Source: Meghimatium bilineatum (taxonomy: Eukaryota > Mollusca > Gastropoda > Stylommatophora > Philomycidae). From it: a stretch of 64,000 bases of DNA. Where the stretch lies: positions 42,032,181 to 42,096,180 of the forward strand of contig CM067309.1 in assembly GCA_034231615.1 (NCBI GenBank), read 5' to 3'. Both the position numbers and the translations under genes were made by a program. The notes under the pieces were generated by a model. It was not told the origin of the DNA. It ran no database searches and saw only the letters and a program-made list of their open reading frames with translations. Within the stretch, counting starts at the first letter, position 1. The number at the start of each line of letters is the position of its first letter. Shown piece by piece: positions 52,640-63,390 of the stretch.

Positions 52640-53720
52640 AGTTGTTCGATAACAAGTACTTCGAAAACCAATTCTTCAAAAGCAAGTTCTTCAGAAACTT
52701 ATTCTTCCAAAATGAAGTATTCGAAAACCATTTCATCAAATGCTAGTTCTTAGAATGATCAATTCTTCGAAAATGACTTTTTCGAAAAATATGTTGTTTG
52801 TATGTATATATGTATTTAAGTAATGCGTGTATTGTATGTGTGGACACACATGTGGAAGTTCTTTAGTATGGGGAAAAAATCACAACTACAATAAATTTAA
52901 TTTAATTTATAATACATGTTATGTTTTGAAATTGTTCATACTTCCGGTATATTTTCACACTTCCGGTATATTTCCATCCGGTTGCTTTTGTCTTCATAAA
53001 ATGAATGTCCATTAAACGATCACTTATGTTCTCTCTTTTTACTAACAACAAATTTTAAATCCATAGTAATATAAATTAAATGAACAACACAGACGTAAGA
53101 AATCCGTTTCACAACTGACAAGATAACATGATGTCATGACAAGATGGCATGATGTCATGACAAGATGACATGATGTCATGACAAGATGACTTGATGTCAT
53201 GACATGATGTCATGACAAGATGACATGAGTTTTGCGCGGGAATATACTTATAAACTATAGACTTATAGCTAAAATGTGTAAATAAATAAAATATGATCGG
53301 CTACAAATATATCACCTGAATATTAACAATTATTCTGAGAATAAATGTATTCCAACATTTGGAAATACTGGGACTTAATCGATTAAACACAATAAATAAT
53401 AAGTAATTAACGCCTATTGTTATTTATTATTATGCAGTTTTTGCTAATACACTAAAAAACTACTGACATATTGTTAGAAATAGTTAATTATTTGGTCCAA
53501 CTATTATGAATATGTAAGTTATTTCCAATAGAAAAATATATTTTGCAGAATTGATCATTCGAAGAATTGATAATTAGAAGAATTGATAATTAGAAGAATT
53601 GATAATTAGAAGAATTGATAATTAGAAGAATTGATAATTAGAAGAATTGATCACTCGAAGAACTTGCATTGGAAGAATTGGTTTTAGAAGAATTCGGTTC
53701 TGAAGAACTTTACGGGAACC
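52640..53720. mobile_element. Foldback-like element, about 1.1 kb
   Basis: The left arm (52640-52800) consists of 15-16-bp units built on CTTCNAAANNAATT. The right arm (53545-53715) holds the reverse complement, GAAGAATTGATAATTA. A 45-base stretch, AAAACCAATTCTTCAAAAGC then aagttcttc, matches the reverse of 53655-53700 closely. Long inverted arms made of short tandem repeats are the hallmark of foldback elements. No target duplication or coding gene was found. The middle includes a 21-bp array (53115-53229). Confidence 0.6.
53115..53229. repeat. 21-bp unit x 5 with 10-bp palindrome
   Basis: ATGATGTCATGACAAGATGA units, each with the palindrome TGTCATGACA. Confidence 0.93.
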
Positions 53721-53877
53721 TTGTTTTCATGTCCCATCATATTGTATTTAGAAGTAATTATAAAAATGTAGATTTTGTGGCTTACTAGAAGAAGAGTGTG
53801 CATAATTGGCCTGCTTATTGGTGTGTGGGAAGTAAGGAGTTAACGGGTTTACTTTTCCTCAATAATCTTCTCAGTTG

Positions 53878-53930
53878 AATCTCAAACTCCTGCAAATTTG
53901 TAGGATATGGTCCACAGGGTAGTATGTCTG
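53878..53930 (+). repeat. Dispersed hairpin-core repeat, copy F
   Basis: AACTCCTGCAAATTTGTAGG then atatggtccacag; the stem TCCTGC/GTAGGA keeps pairing with one G-U. Confidence 0.55.
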
Positions 53931-53934
53931 TGAG

Positions 53935-54280
53935 ATACATTACTTCTAGGGAGGGGGGCTGAGACACATTACATCTGGGGAGGGGGGGCTGAGATACATT
54001 ACATCTGGGGGCTTAGATAAATTATCTGTGGGGGCTGAGATATATTACATTTGGAGGCTGAAATACATTACATCTGGGGAGGGGGGCTGAGATACATTAC
54101 ATCTGGGGACTGAAATACATTGCATCTGGGGGGACTAAGATACATTACCTATGGGGGCTTAGATACATTACATCTGTGGGCTGAGATAAATTACATCTGG
54201 GGGCTTAGATACATTACCTGTGGGGGCTGAGATAAATTACATTTGGAGGCTGAAATACATTACATCTGGGGGATGAGATG
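53935..54280. repeat. G-rich degenerate repeat, about 29 bp x 11
   Basis: GAGATACATTACATCTGGGG units with variable G runs. Confidence 0.93.
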
Positions 54281-54314
54281 GCTGCGCATTTGAGCCTGAT
54301 GCATCAGATAGAGT

Positions 54315-54447
54315 TTTAATTTGGATAACCTAGACCCACCATGAGATGTGACAGACAGACATTTAATTTGGATAACCTAGACCCACCATGAGATGTGACA
54401 GACAGACATTTAATTTGGATAACCTAGACCCACCATGAGATGTGACA
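54315..54447. repeat. 47-bp unit x 3
   Basis: TTTAATTTGGATAACCTAGA then cccaccatgagatgtgac. The copies are identical, so the duplication is recent. Confidence 0.95.
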
Positions 54448-54459
54448 ATGCACTCGATA

Positions 54460-54620
54460 CTGGACAGTCCATAAATTACTTCAACGGTTTTTTTCAATTT
54501 CATTTATTGGTACACATTTCCCTTATCCCTATTCCCTTGTCAAGAATTCGGACCGCGTCCCTGCTTTATTATGTTTAAAAATGTGTTACACTTCCGCCCA
54601 CCCCCTTCGTATTTAAAAAA
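54460..54620 (+). repeat. Dispersed repeat, copy 1
   Basis: GTCCATAAATTACTTCAACG, TTGTCAAGAATTCGGACC and CTTTATTAT follow the same order and spacing at 58575-58735. Confidence 0.65.
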
Positions 54621-54689
54621 AAATGGCTGCATAAACAGTAGGAACAAAACTACATTATGTTTCTGAAATATTTATATAAATTATAAATA

Positions 54690-55590
54690 CAAGTATATAC
54701 CGACGGATCAGCACCAGAGCAGTGAAGAATGAAGGTGCTGGCGTGTACATAAAATATTCAGAAAAAGAAAATGAATCCACATGTTCACCAACTGGAATAT
54801 TCTGCTCTAACTACTCAGCAGAAGTACAGACTCTAAACATTGCTGCAGAAATAATTAAAACACAACAACAAGTCAATGCCAGCAGGTGGTATTTCTTACT
54901 GATGCTATGTCTGTCCTACAAGCCCTAGACAACTGTAAACTGCTGAACCTGAAGAAAGCCCTGCGAGAAGTGAGCATACAAAGAAAGGTAGTGCTACTGA
55001 GGATACCATCTCACTGTGGTAGATCTGGAAATGAAGAGGCGATATACGACGAAAGATGGAGCAACATGCGAACACAAAGAATAAGAAATAAACTGACAAG
55101 AAAAGACGACTCTCGTCAAAGTTATCAGGAATGTCGACTCCCAAAAGACAACTATCACTATCTTGACATAGCTGGTTTATTGGTTGGTTACTGATCCAGC
55201 GGTCTATAGCTCATGCCCTTTGACCCAATGACATTGTGTGATATATGCATGTGTTTGTGAGCTGCTGTTTTTTTTCCATATAAGATGTTCCATTTATCTG
55301 GCCCTGGACTTGACAGAGATGAGCAGGTTATTATCTTCCGCATCAGAACAGGGCACAAATTATTAAACAGCCACTTAAATAGACTAAAACTGGTTCCATT
55401 ACTTCTGTGTCCATGTGAGCAGGTATCGTAATGCAAGAATACATTACGCTAAACCAGTTTAGAGAAGAACACTGGCCCACAGACGAATATCCATAAAAAA
55501 CGGCATGGAAACTCTGAGGTGATTTAAAATACAGCAACATTTGTCAAGACAACCGGACTTACTGTGAGGATATGTTAAACTGGGAACATG
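54690..55590 (+). mobile_element. LINE 3'-end fragment with RNase H domain, family 7
   Basis: In shifting frames: YTDGSATRAVKNEGAGVYIK (leading catalytic Asp), SAEVQTLNIAAEIIKT (Glu), TDAMSVLQALDNCKL (Asp), VVLLRIPSHCGRSGNEEA (the final DxLA is lost), then LSGPGLDRDEQVIIFRIRTG, HKLLNSHLNRLKLVPLLLCP and CEQ. This is the RNase H and following tail of a non-LTR ORF2. About 100 bases between GNEEA and LSGPG are foreign or scrambled. The end TTAAACTGGGAACATGAAG is the sequence amplified at 16114. Confidence 0.87.
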
Positions 55591-55599
55591 AAGAAGTTA

Positions 55600-55830
55600 T
55601 CCATCGATATGGACTTGTTGCATAGATATTTTTCATTGTATGGAATGCTGCTTTTGCTTGTCCTATTCTGCTTATAATTTCAGACTTGCATTTACCATCT
55701 GAAGTTATTCATGTTCCTTAATATCCGAAACCATTCACCCGCTTTAAGTTTTTCTCATTTAATACTATTTTACTATTTAGTGGGGTACTATTTACTGATA
55801 TTGTCATTGTTTCTGTCTTTTTTTAGTACA
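55600..55830 (-). mobile_element. LINE thumb-region fragment
   Basis: Minus strand: LKRVNGFGYGTITSDGKCKS-like reading with one stop, then EIISRIGQAKAAFHTMKNIY. It matches the YLGxxITxDGxCxxEIxxRIGxAKxAF motif of ORF2 and lies tail to tail with the preceding LINE. Confidence 0.8.
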
Positions 55831-55849
55831 TGGTGACTTTTTTTTAGTT

Positions 55850-55912
55850 TGTAGTACATGAACCGATATGATAGTTTGTAGTACATGAAACACGTATGTA
55901 GTACACAAACTA
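55850..55912. repeat. AGTTTGTAGTACATGAA repeat, about 2.5 copies
   Basis: Direct repeats at 55847 and 55874 with a partial third copy. Confidence 0.8.
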
Positions 55913-55971
55913 AATTGATATTTGCAGCACAACATAGAAAATCATGGATATATTTAATCAGCACAAAACAT

Positions 55972-56206
55972 GATATCAATCTTTAATAACAAGTTGTATC
56001 ATTGATGTCAGATATCAATCTTTAATAATAAGTTGTATCATTGATGTCAGATATCAATCTATAATAACAAGTTGTATCATTGATGTCAGATATCAATCTT
56101 TAATAACAAGTTGTATCATTGATGTCAGATATCAATCTTTAATAACAAGTTGTATCATTGATGTCAAATATCAATCTTAAATAACAAGTTGTATCATTGA
56201 TGTCAG
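55972..56206. repeat. Minisatellite, 39-bp unit x 6
   Basis: GATATCAATCTTTAATAACA then agttgtatcattgatgtca. Confidence 0.96.
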
Positions 56207-57050
56207 ACAATTTGTAATATTGTATTGCATCAGTTTGCATCAATGATCTCAAAAACATGGCTAGCTACATCAACAAAAAAGTATTGTGCTTCAATGTTCG
56301 GTTTTATTTATAGAAATGAACAATGCAAAAATAGAAAATATTTGTGTATTTTTAACTATTTTTTGGAGATATGATACAATGCATCGCTGAAATGGTGACA
56401 GCAGCTGATGATATTGTTCATCGCCTTAATGCTAATCCATGTTCATGACATAACAAGGTAGACAATACATCGATAAGACACAATGCAGATTCCTGGAGGA
56501 TGTATTAAATGCGTTGATATAAGAAAGTTGGACGTCGTTTTACTAATTTGTTTTTCAATGTACCTTGACAAATTCAATAATGTTTGATTCGTTTTAGTAC
56601 ATCGCTAATGTATAGTTCTGACAACATCTGAACATATGTTTTCATGCCACACCATGCTGCTGTTCGTCCATCACAAGTGATTATGACCATTTGTTACATC
56701 CACTTTTGAATTTCAGATAGAGATATCTCCCAAATTGTGAGTTTATAATTGTCTAATGAGCCATATTCAAGCCGTAAATGTCCCTGGACAGAGTTGGGGC
56801 ATGGAATGACCACTGTAGATGGGTTTTGGTCTACCCGTGACATTCTAGTCTACTCACGCCGTGATATATTGCAGAGAACATCTTGGGATATGCTTCAAAT
56901 TATTGGCCCTGGCATGAATTCACACCACAGACATCTCCATCTTCATAATCTCAGTTGCGTTGTGTGGTCATCGTCGATTGCGACGGACAGACAGCATTGG
57001 GTGTATTGACGGATTGAATACTTCTTGAAAGACATAGGTAATAGGTGTCC
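56207..57050. other. No gene recognised; one anonymous 86-codon frame
   Basis: The plus-strand frame 56749-57009 (SNEPYSSRKCPWTELGHGMT at its start) has mixed composition and no near-repeat structure but matches no family I recognise. There is no convincing splice acceptor in phase. Confidence 0.4.
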
Positions 57051-57314
57051 ATTCCTCGCCAGGATTGATGTCTAATTCTGCACACTATCCCGCACCATTA
57101 CTCGCCAGAATTGATGTCTAATGGTGCACACTATCCCGCACCATTACTCGCCAGAATTGATGTCTAATGGTGCACACTATCCCGCACCATTACTCGCCAG
57201 GATTGATGTCTAATAGTGCACACGATCGCGCACCGGATTGATGTCTAATGGTGCACACTATTGCGCACCATTCCTCGCCAGGATTGATGTGTAATGGTGC
57301 ACACTATCGCGCAC
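57051..57314. repeat. Minisatellite, 46-bp unit, about 6 copies
   Basis: TGATGTCTAATGGTGCACAC units. GGTGC and GCACC within each unit can pair as a hairpin. Confidence 0.94.
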
Positions 57315-57489
57315 GAACCATGATTTACTTTTTTAGCGTGCTCCCTGTCACACTTAAAAAATGGTGAATGCTTTTTACCGGAACTCACTCTAATATATCG
57401 GCGGACATGTTACATATCAATTCTGTGAGATATTCTAGAAATATCGTAGCCAAACAGGATGTGTCCCTGAATCAAACAAGTATGATGCG

Positions 57490-57720
57490 CATCGCATCGC
57501 TGTAAACTCTCTCCAATCTCTCAATCTACGTTTAACTGGCGGCGATCGTATCCCCTGCGCTTACTCAATACTACGACTGCGAGAGGCTCAGATATGAATC
57601 ACACATTTTTGTTGAGTGTCACCAGTTGAATATCACTTGTAAACATAAATACATTATTATCACATCACTAAATATTTTAATATGGCACTTCAAGACATTA
57701 AAAACCGAACACTTTCCACA
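57490..57720 (+). mobile_element. Possible LINE C-terminal scrap
   Basis: SINLRLTGGDRIPCAYS-like reading, then in another frame CERLRYESHIFVECHQLN, recalling CxxC...ESHFLFxCPxY endings of ORF2 tails. Weak. Confidence 0.35.
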
Positions 57721-57914
57721 ATATACAACAGATTGCCAGGTAAAATGTATGTCTTAACCGTATTGAAGCCACACTGTTATATGGACTGCGTGGTCACAAT
57801 TGGTCAACATTGATACAATAACATAGTTTCAGGTTGTTATTTGATATGTTTGTTGCATAGACATGTTGGAACATGCCTTACGTACACTGATAGATTCCAA
57901 ATGAGTAGGATTGA

Positions 57915-58352
57915 GCAGGACACTGCGTCTCAGGGGAGGACACTGCGTTTCAGAGTAGGACACTGCGTCTCAGAGTAGGACACTGCGTTTCAGAGTAGGA
58001 CACTGCGTCTCAGGGTAGGACACTGCGTCTCAGAGTAGGACACTGCGTCTCAGAGTAGGACATGATTTCTCAGAGTAGGACACTGCGACAGAGGGTAGGA
58101 CACTGCGCCTCCGAGTAGGACACTGCGTCTCCGAGTAGGACATGATTTCTCAGAGTAAGACACTGCGACTCAGAGTAGGACACTGCATCTCCGTGTAGGA
58201 CACTGCGTCTCCGAGTAGGACACTGCGTCTCCGAGTAGGACACTGCGTCTCAGAGTAGGACACTGCGTCTCAGAGTAGGACACTGCGTCTCAGAGTAGGA
58301 CACTGCGTCTCAGAGTAGGACAGGGCGTCTCAGTGTAGGACACTGCGTATCA
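57915..58352. repeat. Minisatellite, 20-bp unit, 22 copies
   Basis: CACTGCGTCTCAGAGTAGGA with variants (CATGATTTCTCAGAGTAGGA twice). Confidence 0.97.
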
Positions 58353-58574
58353 GCGCCTTGTATATCACTGAGAGTTAGATTCCTATGAATGAAAACTAGA
58401 GTAAACCCACATTACCCTTAGGAAACAAGAGAGGTATTGCTTGTAATTCCTTTCTATCGAAACATACAATGTCACAAATAAAGTGAAACCTTTTAATAAC
58501 CATTCATGAAACTCGTATTCTCAAACATACGTGCGCACGTTGATACAATTCGGTACTTTCCTAGATAACCCCCG

Positions 58575-58735
58575 TTACAAAAACGTCCATATATTACGTC
58601 AACGATTATGTGCCTATTTAATGCCCACTCCCTCCTTCCCATCTTTGGCCAACATTCTGTCAAGAATTCAAGGACCTCCTTTCTGATTAATTATATACCC
58701 CCCCCCCCCCCCACCCACCTAAAAAACCTGGTAAA
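58575..58735 (+). repeat. Dispersed repeat, copy 2, with poly-C
   Basis: GTCCATATATTACGTCAACG and TTCTGTCAAGAATTCAAGG match 54460. A run of 15 or more C at 58697 follows. Confidence 0.65.
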
Positions 58736-59159
58736 CTACCTGCGGTTCCTAAATCCCTAAATAATATTTCTTAGCGAAAGTATGACATGAAAAACTTAAT
58801 GACATTTTTCATATTTATGGAAAAAATATTTCAAATATAATTTAATTTTTGTTAAAAAAAAAAAAACACAGTCTTTTGTTAACAACTGTCAAACCTTTTC
58901 ATACCCCTCTCTCTACCAGCTACACCCCTTTACACAATTACTTGTTGATTTAATATATGAACAGGTCCTACATGATGGACGTGACCTTTTAGAGGGGTAT
59001 TAAATACAGCAAATTGTATGTAATTATTTGTTAAACTCTGACAAACTGTCGAAACATCAATTCTTACTTGTATGACTGATGCATGTGTCTTTGAGACGAT
59101 GATCTGTCAGATTGGTGACGTTTGTCTGAAAACAGATGTGTTTGGCATCAAATCTTACA
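58736..59159. other. No gene recognised
   Basis: AT-rich DNA with a poly-A run near 58852-58865. Confidence 0.5.
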
Positions 59160-59238
59160 CCCCTGTAAAGTGCCACTTCCATGTGATATGTTTAGCCTCA
59201 ACTCTTACACCCCTGTAAAGTGGCACATTCATGTGGGA
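59150..59238. repeat. About 58-bp imperfect duplication
   Basis: TCTTACACCCCTGTAAAGTG occurs twice. Confidence 0.85.
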
Positions 59239-59239
59239 A

Positions 59240-59440
59240 CGGTAGAGGTAATATGAGTTTTGAACCAGTGTCACAGCACACGGTTTCCCATAAGTGTTCA
59301 GCTGCCTAGTCAGTGATTGACTAGAAACATCCTGATAGGTGTCGACTACCGCACTTACTCATTAGTAATATCGCCATTCCTCGACCTTCCAATAGCATGA
59401 GCGCTGGTATCATACGTCCTGGTGGCTGGGCAAACCACAG
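59240..59440 (-). mobile_element. SINE-like repeat, copy 1
   Basis: The minus strand carries B box CTGGTTCAAAAC. The plus strand shares GTCGACTACCGCACTTACTC and CTCGACCTTCCAATAGCATG with the copy at 59800-60020. Confidence 0.65.
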
Positions 59441-59687
59441 GAGAACAGCTATTTCAAATCACGAATAGCGTGTGGACTCGAAATCTGTATCTACTAGTCG
59501 GAGGACGAATAATTTAACATTACACTTTCGGGACTCCCAGTATTGGTGTGTACGGGGAAAGCACCAACAAAATATATACATTGTATAGAATAGAGTTTCA
59601 ATCAAATAGCTCACACACTCATTCAATCTTGCAAGGTTTGAACAAAATGTAAAAAGAATAGAGCTGGTGAGTGGAATATGAGAAAGT

Positions 59688-59780
59688 TAATGACATCCGT
59701 CATGGGTGTATAATATCATCTTTTCAGCTGAATCATGTCATGGGTGTATAATATCATCCTTTCAGCTGCATGTTGTCATG
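59688..59780. repeat. About 43-bp unit x 2
   Basis: GTCATGGGTGTATAATATCA then tcntttcagctg, twice. Confidence 0.9.
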
Positions 59781-59799
59781 GAGTAAGAGGTACAACAGA

Positions 59800-60020
59800 T
59801 GATATTGTGAAAGTTGTTAGAATAACTTTGTGCTCCTGGTTTGTAATGGTACAGGTCAGATGAATTACTAAACATTTCAGAGCATGCGGCTTACCACAAG
59901 TGCTTAGATGCCATGTAAATAGTTGAGAAACAGCCGTCAGAATATTGTCGCCTACCGCGCTTGCTAAATAACGATGGCGTCATTCTTTGACCTTCCCAGA
60001 GCTTGAGCCCTGTACCATAT
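59800..60020 (-). mobile_element. SINE-like repeat, copy 2
   Basis: GTCGCCTACCGCGCTTGCTA and TTTGACCTTCCCAGAGCTTG align with copy 1; the CACAAGTGCTTAGATGCC block aligns with 38440. Confidence 0.65.
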
Positions 60021-60106
60021 TTCATGTTAGTTTACTGAGCAGATGAAGAAATCTGTATTTCACACCAGGAATAAGGAGTATACTCCACACCCTGGGTTCA
60101 AGGCAC

Positions 60107-60256
60107 CTCCGGGTAAATCCTGGGTCTGTTGGTCAACCCCGGATAAATCCTGGGTCTGTTGGTCAACCCCGGGTAAATCCTAGGGCTGTTAGTCAACTCT
60201 GGGTAAACCCTGGGTCTGTTGGTAAATCCCGTGTGAACCCTGGGTCTCCTGGTCAA
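60107..60256. repeat. Minisatellite, 30-bp unit x 5, in 3' flank of GTPase exon
   Basis: CCCCGGGTAAATCCTGGGTC units. The array begins about 46 bases past the stop codon (minus strand) and may lie in the 3' UTR. Confidence 0.95.
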
Positions 60257-60302
60257 CAAACAGAATATCACATGTACATAGAACAATCTTTGGATCATGA
60301 CA

Positions 60303-60615
60303 TCAACACAAACATGTAAACAACTTTCTGTCATCATAATGACTACTATCAAAGAATTTAGTCGATGGTTTAATAACGTACGGACTAGTCGGTGTAATGG
60401 TTACTTCTTTCACAATCTTGTCCACTATCATATGTAAACTTTCCACAACGTTAAAAAACTGCGAAGAATCGAACTCCATGTATGAGAGTGATCGATTTTC
60501 TGCATATCGTCTTGCAACGTGTGAAGTTACTTCACGGTCTTGTGCTGTGCAGTTAGCTCCGATGAGAACTCTAGTACAAGATGAGACAGGTGAGAAGGTA
60601 TCCAAATCAGACAAC
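60303..60615 (-). CDS. Terminal exon of a divergent Rab-like small GTPase
   Basis: The minus strand has acceptor ATTTTCCAG|G at 60616, then 103 open codons to a stop at 60303. SSCTRVLIGANCTAQDREVT aligns with the G4 strand of Rab proteins (VLVGNKxDxxxREV), but the NKxD residues are replaced by ANCT. ARRYAENRSLSYMEFDSS aligns with the helix and G5 strand (AxxxAxxxxxxxxETSAK), with SAK replaced by DSS. FNVVESLHMIVDKIVKE is the usual C-terminal helix. A linker rich in Pro, Ser and Thr ends in FTCLC, a CxC geranylgeranylation end of Rab type. Upstream exons with P-loop and switch regions were not found to the window edge. The start is a phase-2 splice junction, not an ATG. A degenerate or pseudo-GTPase is the best reading; a pseudogene cannot be excluded. 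Confidence 0.7.
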
Positions 60616-61600
60616 CTGGAAAATAAAAATAAATATATAGAAATTAGAAAGGATATACAATTGGTTCACCTGAAATTACGCTTTGTTTTGCGTTGGTTCT
60701 CACACTCTTACAGGTTAGTAGCATGTAGCCTGGTGAACAGAATGTTCTTTGTCATGGTTTACAACTTAAGAACAATATCTACGCCCTTAGGTCTGACAAA
60801 TCCGAATTCAGCATTGCTTATAGGTTAATTTAACCCTCTATAGAACGGGTCAGTCAACCTCACCCACAACCAAAAAACTTCTTAGTAGAATCTTACGCCA
60901 TCTATTTTAAGTAACAGTGTCGCTGTTATTTGCTCTCCTTTCGGGCACCAGTACCAGTGCGTGAAAGTACAAATATGTACGTGTGAAAGTTAATCGTGTG
61001 TGACAAAAAAAACAACAATTGCATTAGTATATTTTCGAAATCGCTTGTAGGATAGCCACTATTTATATATGTTTTCAATTCACTGTGTATTATAACCAAA
61101 TAGAATCATTTTTCTAACCAATTGACGCGGTCAACTTCCAATCAACCAAACAATGACACATCTAACAGCTTGGCTACGTCAACATTCTTGCCACTAGACA
61201 AAGACACTATTCTAACAACTTAACCATGTCGACGTATCAACAAACAATGACACATTTCTAACAGCTTGACTACATCAACCTGCTAACCACCAGATGAAGA
61301 CACTTTTATCTAATGAATTGACTAAATAAACGAATCTAGAATCCTGTTAATGACACTTTTCTAACCACTTGACAAGGTCAAGTATTAACAAACATACGAC
61401 AATAATTTCCTACACAACTTACACCGATAACCATTGCCGTATTTAGACATGATAGGGCTCTAAGCTATTTGAGATATGGAGCCCTTTATAAGTCCAGATA
61501 TTATATGTTAGTGCCAATTATATTTTTGGAGGCCCCACAACAGTGGGGGGGGGGGGCTACGCTATAGCTTGTTTAGATTATACGTAAATCCGGTCCTTTC
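60616..61600. other. Upstream intron of GTPase gene; hairpin-core repeat copy G
   Basis: Plus strand 60695-60790 (CACACTCTTACAGGTTAGTA then gcatgtagcc) is a diverged copy of the 30060/31638 repeat. From 61100 degenerate ancestors of the next array appear (TCTAACAGCTTGGCTACGTC). A G run lies at 61543. Confidence 0.45.
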
Positions 61601-61935
61601 GATAACATTCTAGCAACCCAACGACAATAGTTTCCTTCACAACTAACTCCGATAACATTCTAGCAACTTGACGACACTGATTTCCTATTCCTACACAACT
61701 AATACCGATAACATTCTAGCGATGACAATAATTTCCTACACAACTAACTCCGATAACATTCTAGCAACTTGGCGACACTGATTTCCTACACAACTAACTC
61801 CGATAACATTCTAGCAACTTGACGACACTGATTTCCTACACAACTAACTCCGATAACATTCTAGCAACTTGACGACACCGATTTCCTACACAACTAACTC
61901 CGATAACATTCTAGCAACTTGACAACACTTCTGTG
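61601..61935. repeat. Minisatellite, about 50-bp unit x 6
   Basis: CAACTTGACGACACTGATTT then cctacacaactaactccgataacattctag. Confidence 0.94.
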
Positions 61936-62770
61936 AGTACTTGACATCGTCAACACCCTAGAATAAAAGACAAAGACAAATACATCTTTCTATAGACTGA
62001 CCTACGTTATCTTCTGAACCACGGCACTGATACCAATCAGCACTTTTCTCACCAAGTAACAATCCACAGTTCTAGCCACAAGTATGGACAATTTTACAGT
62101 TAGTTTAAAGCGCCAATTATCTAACGAAATATTGTTCCAACTTTATCTTTCAATCCGTTAATAAGGTATCGCACTAACCACTTGACTCTACCCACGCACT
62201 GATTATTAATATTCCTATTTTCTTTGGAGATTGATTATATGTGCAATACTTGTCGTTCAAGAACTCTTTAAATGTCACCTACTGCAGCGCACATTATCTT
62301 CTCAAAAACTGTCATCAAACAAACAAAGAATGAACGATTCACAAGTCACAAATAGCACAATAGTTCTGGTTCACTAACTTTAGGCATAAACAAAAGACTA
62401 TCTTAAAGTACTTTCTGCACATGCTCAAAGTTCGGAACACTTTAGCGATTTAAGGTCAAGAGCTATTCAACTCAAGAATATGATTACAGAAATGCACTTC
62501 TCTGTTTTTCATTATCAAAATTTGACATTTTATTGAGCTTTCTAAGTACTATTTTTGTTCTTTTTCTGTATTTGGTCACGATTTCAATCTAGATAACAAT
62601 ATTTATCATATAAACTCATCTTTATGTCACGATTCTCTAAACATGTCAGTATTTGTAGTGATAACAAAAACATATAGAAATGTGCTACGTTAATGATGAT
62701 TTGATATTTAGAAAGTATTTATCTAAAAACATTAGACACATCCTACGTCAAACTTTAAATCTCTCCATTA
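61936..62770. other. No gene recognised
   Basis: AT-rich. No exon of the GTPase gene was recognised on the minus strand. Confidence 0.5.
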
Positions 62771-62885
62771 TCGGTAATTACAAATCACGTTTTATGGGCA
62801 ATATCTCAATTTTCGGTAATTAAAAATCACGTTTTATGCGCATTATCTCCATTGTTGGTAATTAAAAATCACGTTTTATGTCTTT
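62771..62885. repeat. 42-bp unit x 2.7
   Basis: TCGGTAATTAAAAATCACGT then tttatgngcattatctccatt. Confidence 0.93.
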
Positions 62886-62999
62886 TTTTAATGTTTTAAT
62901 TCCAAAAAATCACTTTTGGGTCATGTCTGTTGTAGGTCATGTCTGTAGTATTCTGCTAACGGTTTTGCATAAACACACAGAATTATCCAGCGTTTCTAT

Positions 63000-63225
63000 C
63001 TTTAGAAATGCAGACGATTGAGGAACAATTTTGTTCTGTCCACTCCGTGATGTTATCTGTCCACTCCTTGATGTTATCTGTCCAAGTATTTCTATAACCC
63101 CCTCTTATTTTTCCACCCTCGATGGTTCCCTGCGCTGTATTATTTTTAACAAAGAATCATGTCTGCATACATATCCAAACCTTGCTAGTTTTCGTCGTTT
63201 TACAATTGAAATCAGTGGATCTTGT
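63000..63225 (-). mobile_element. LINE 3'-end fragment, family 5
   Basis: Minus strand: ISIVKRRKLARFGYVCRHDS in one frame, then REPSRVEK and GQITSRSGQ readings matching 33400-33560. The codons for DNIxEWT have been tandemly copied (21 bp x 2-3 at 63037-63085). Confidence 0.8.
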
Positions 63226-63390
63226 GATCCTGTGTGCATCTCTATTTTATTTCTTACGTACATATTGTGTCTCACGCATACATTTCAACGTAAGCAATAA
63301 AATATAGATGTATGCAAGTTTGAAATATAACTATATTAAGTGAATATTTTATACATAAATTAAAGTTCGTCATCTCTGATAAATCACCAG

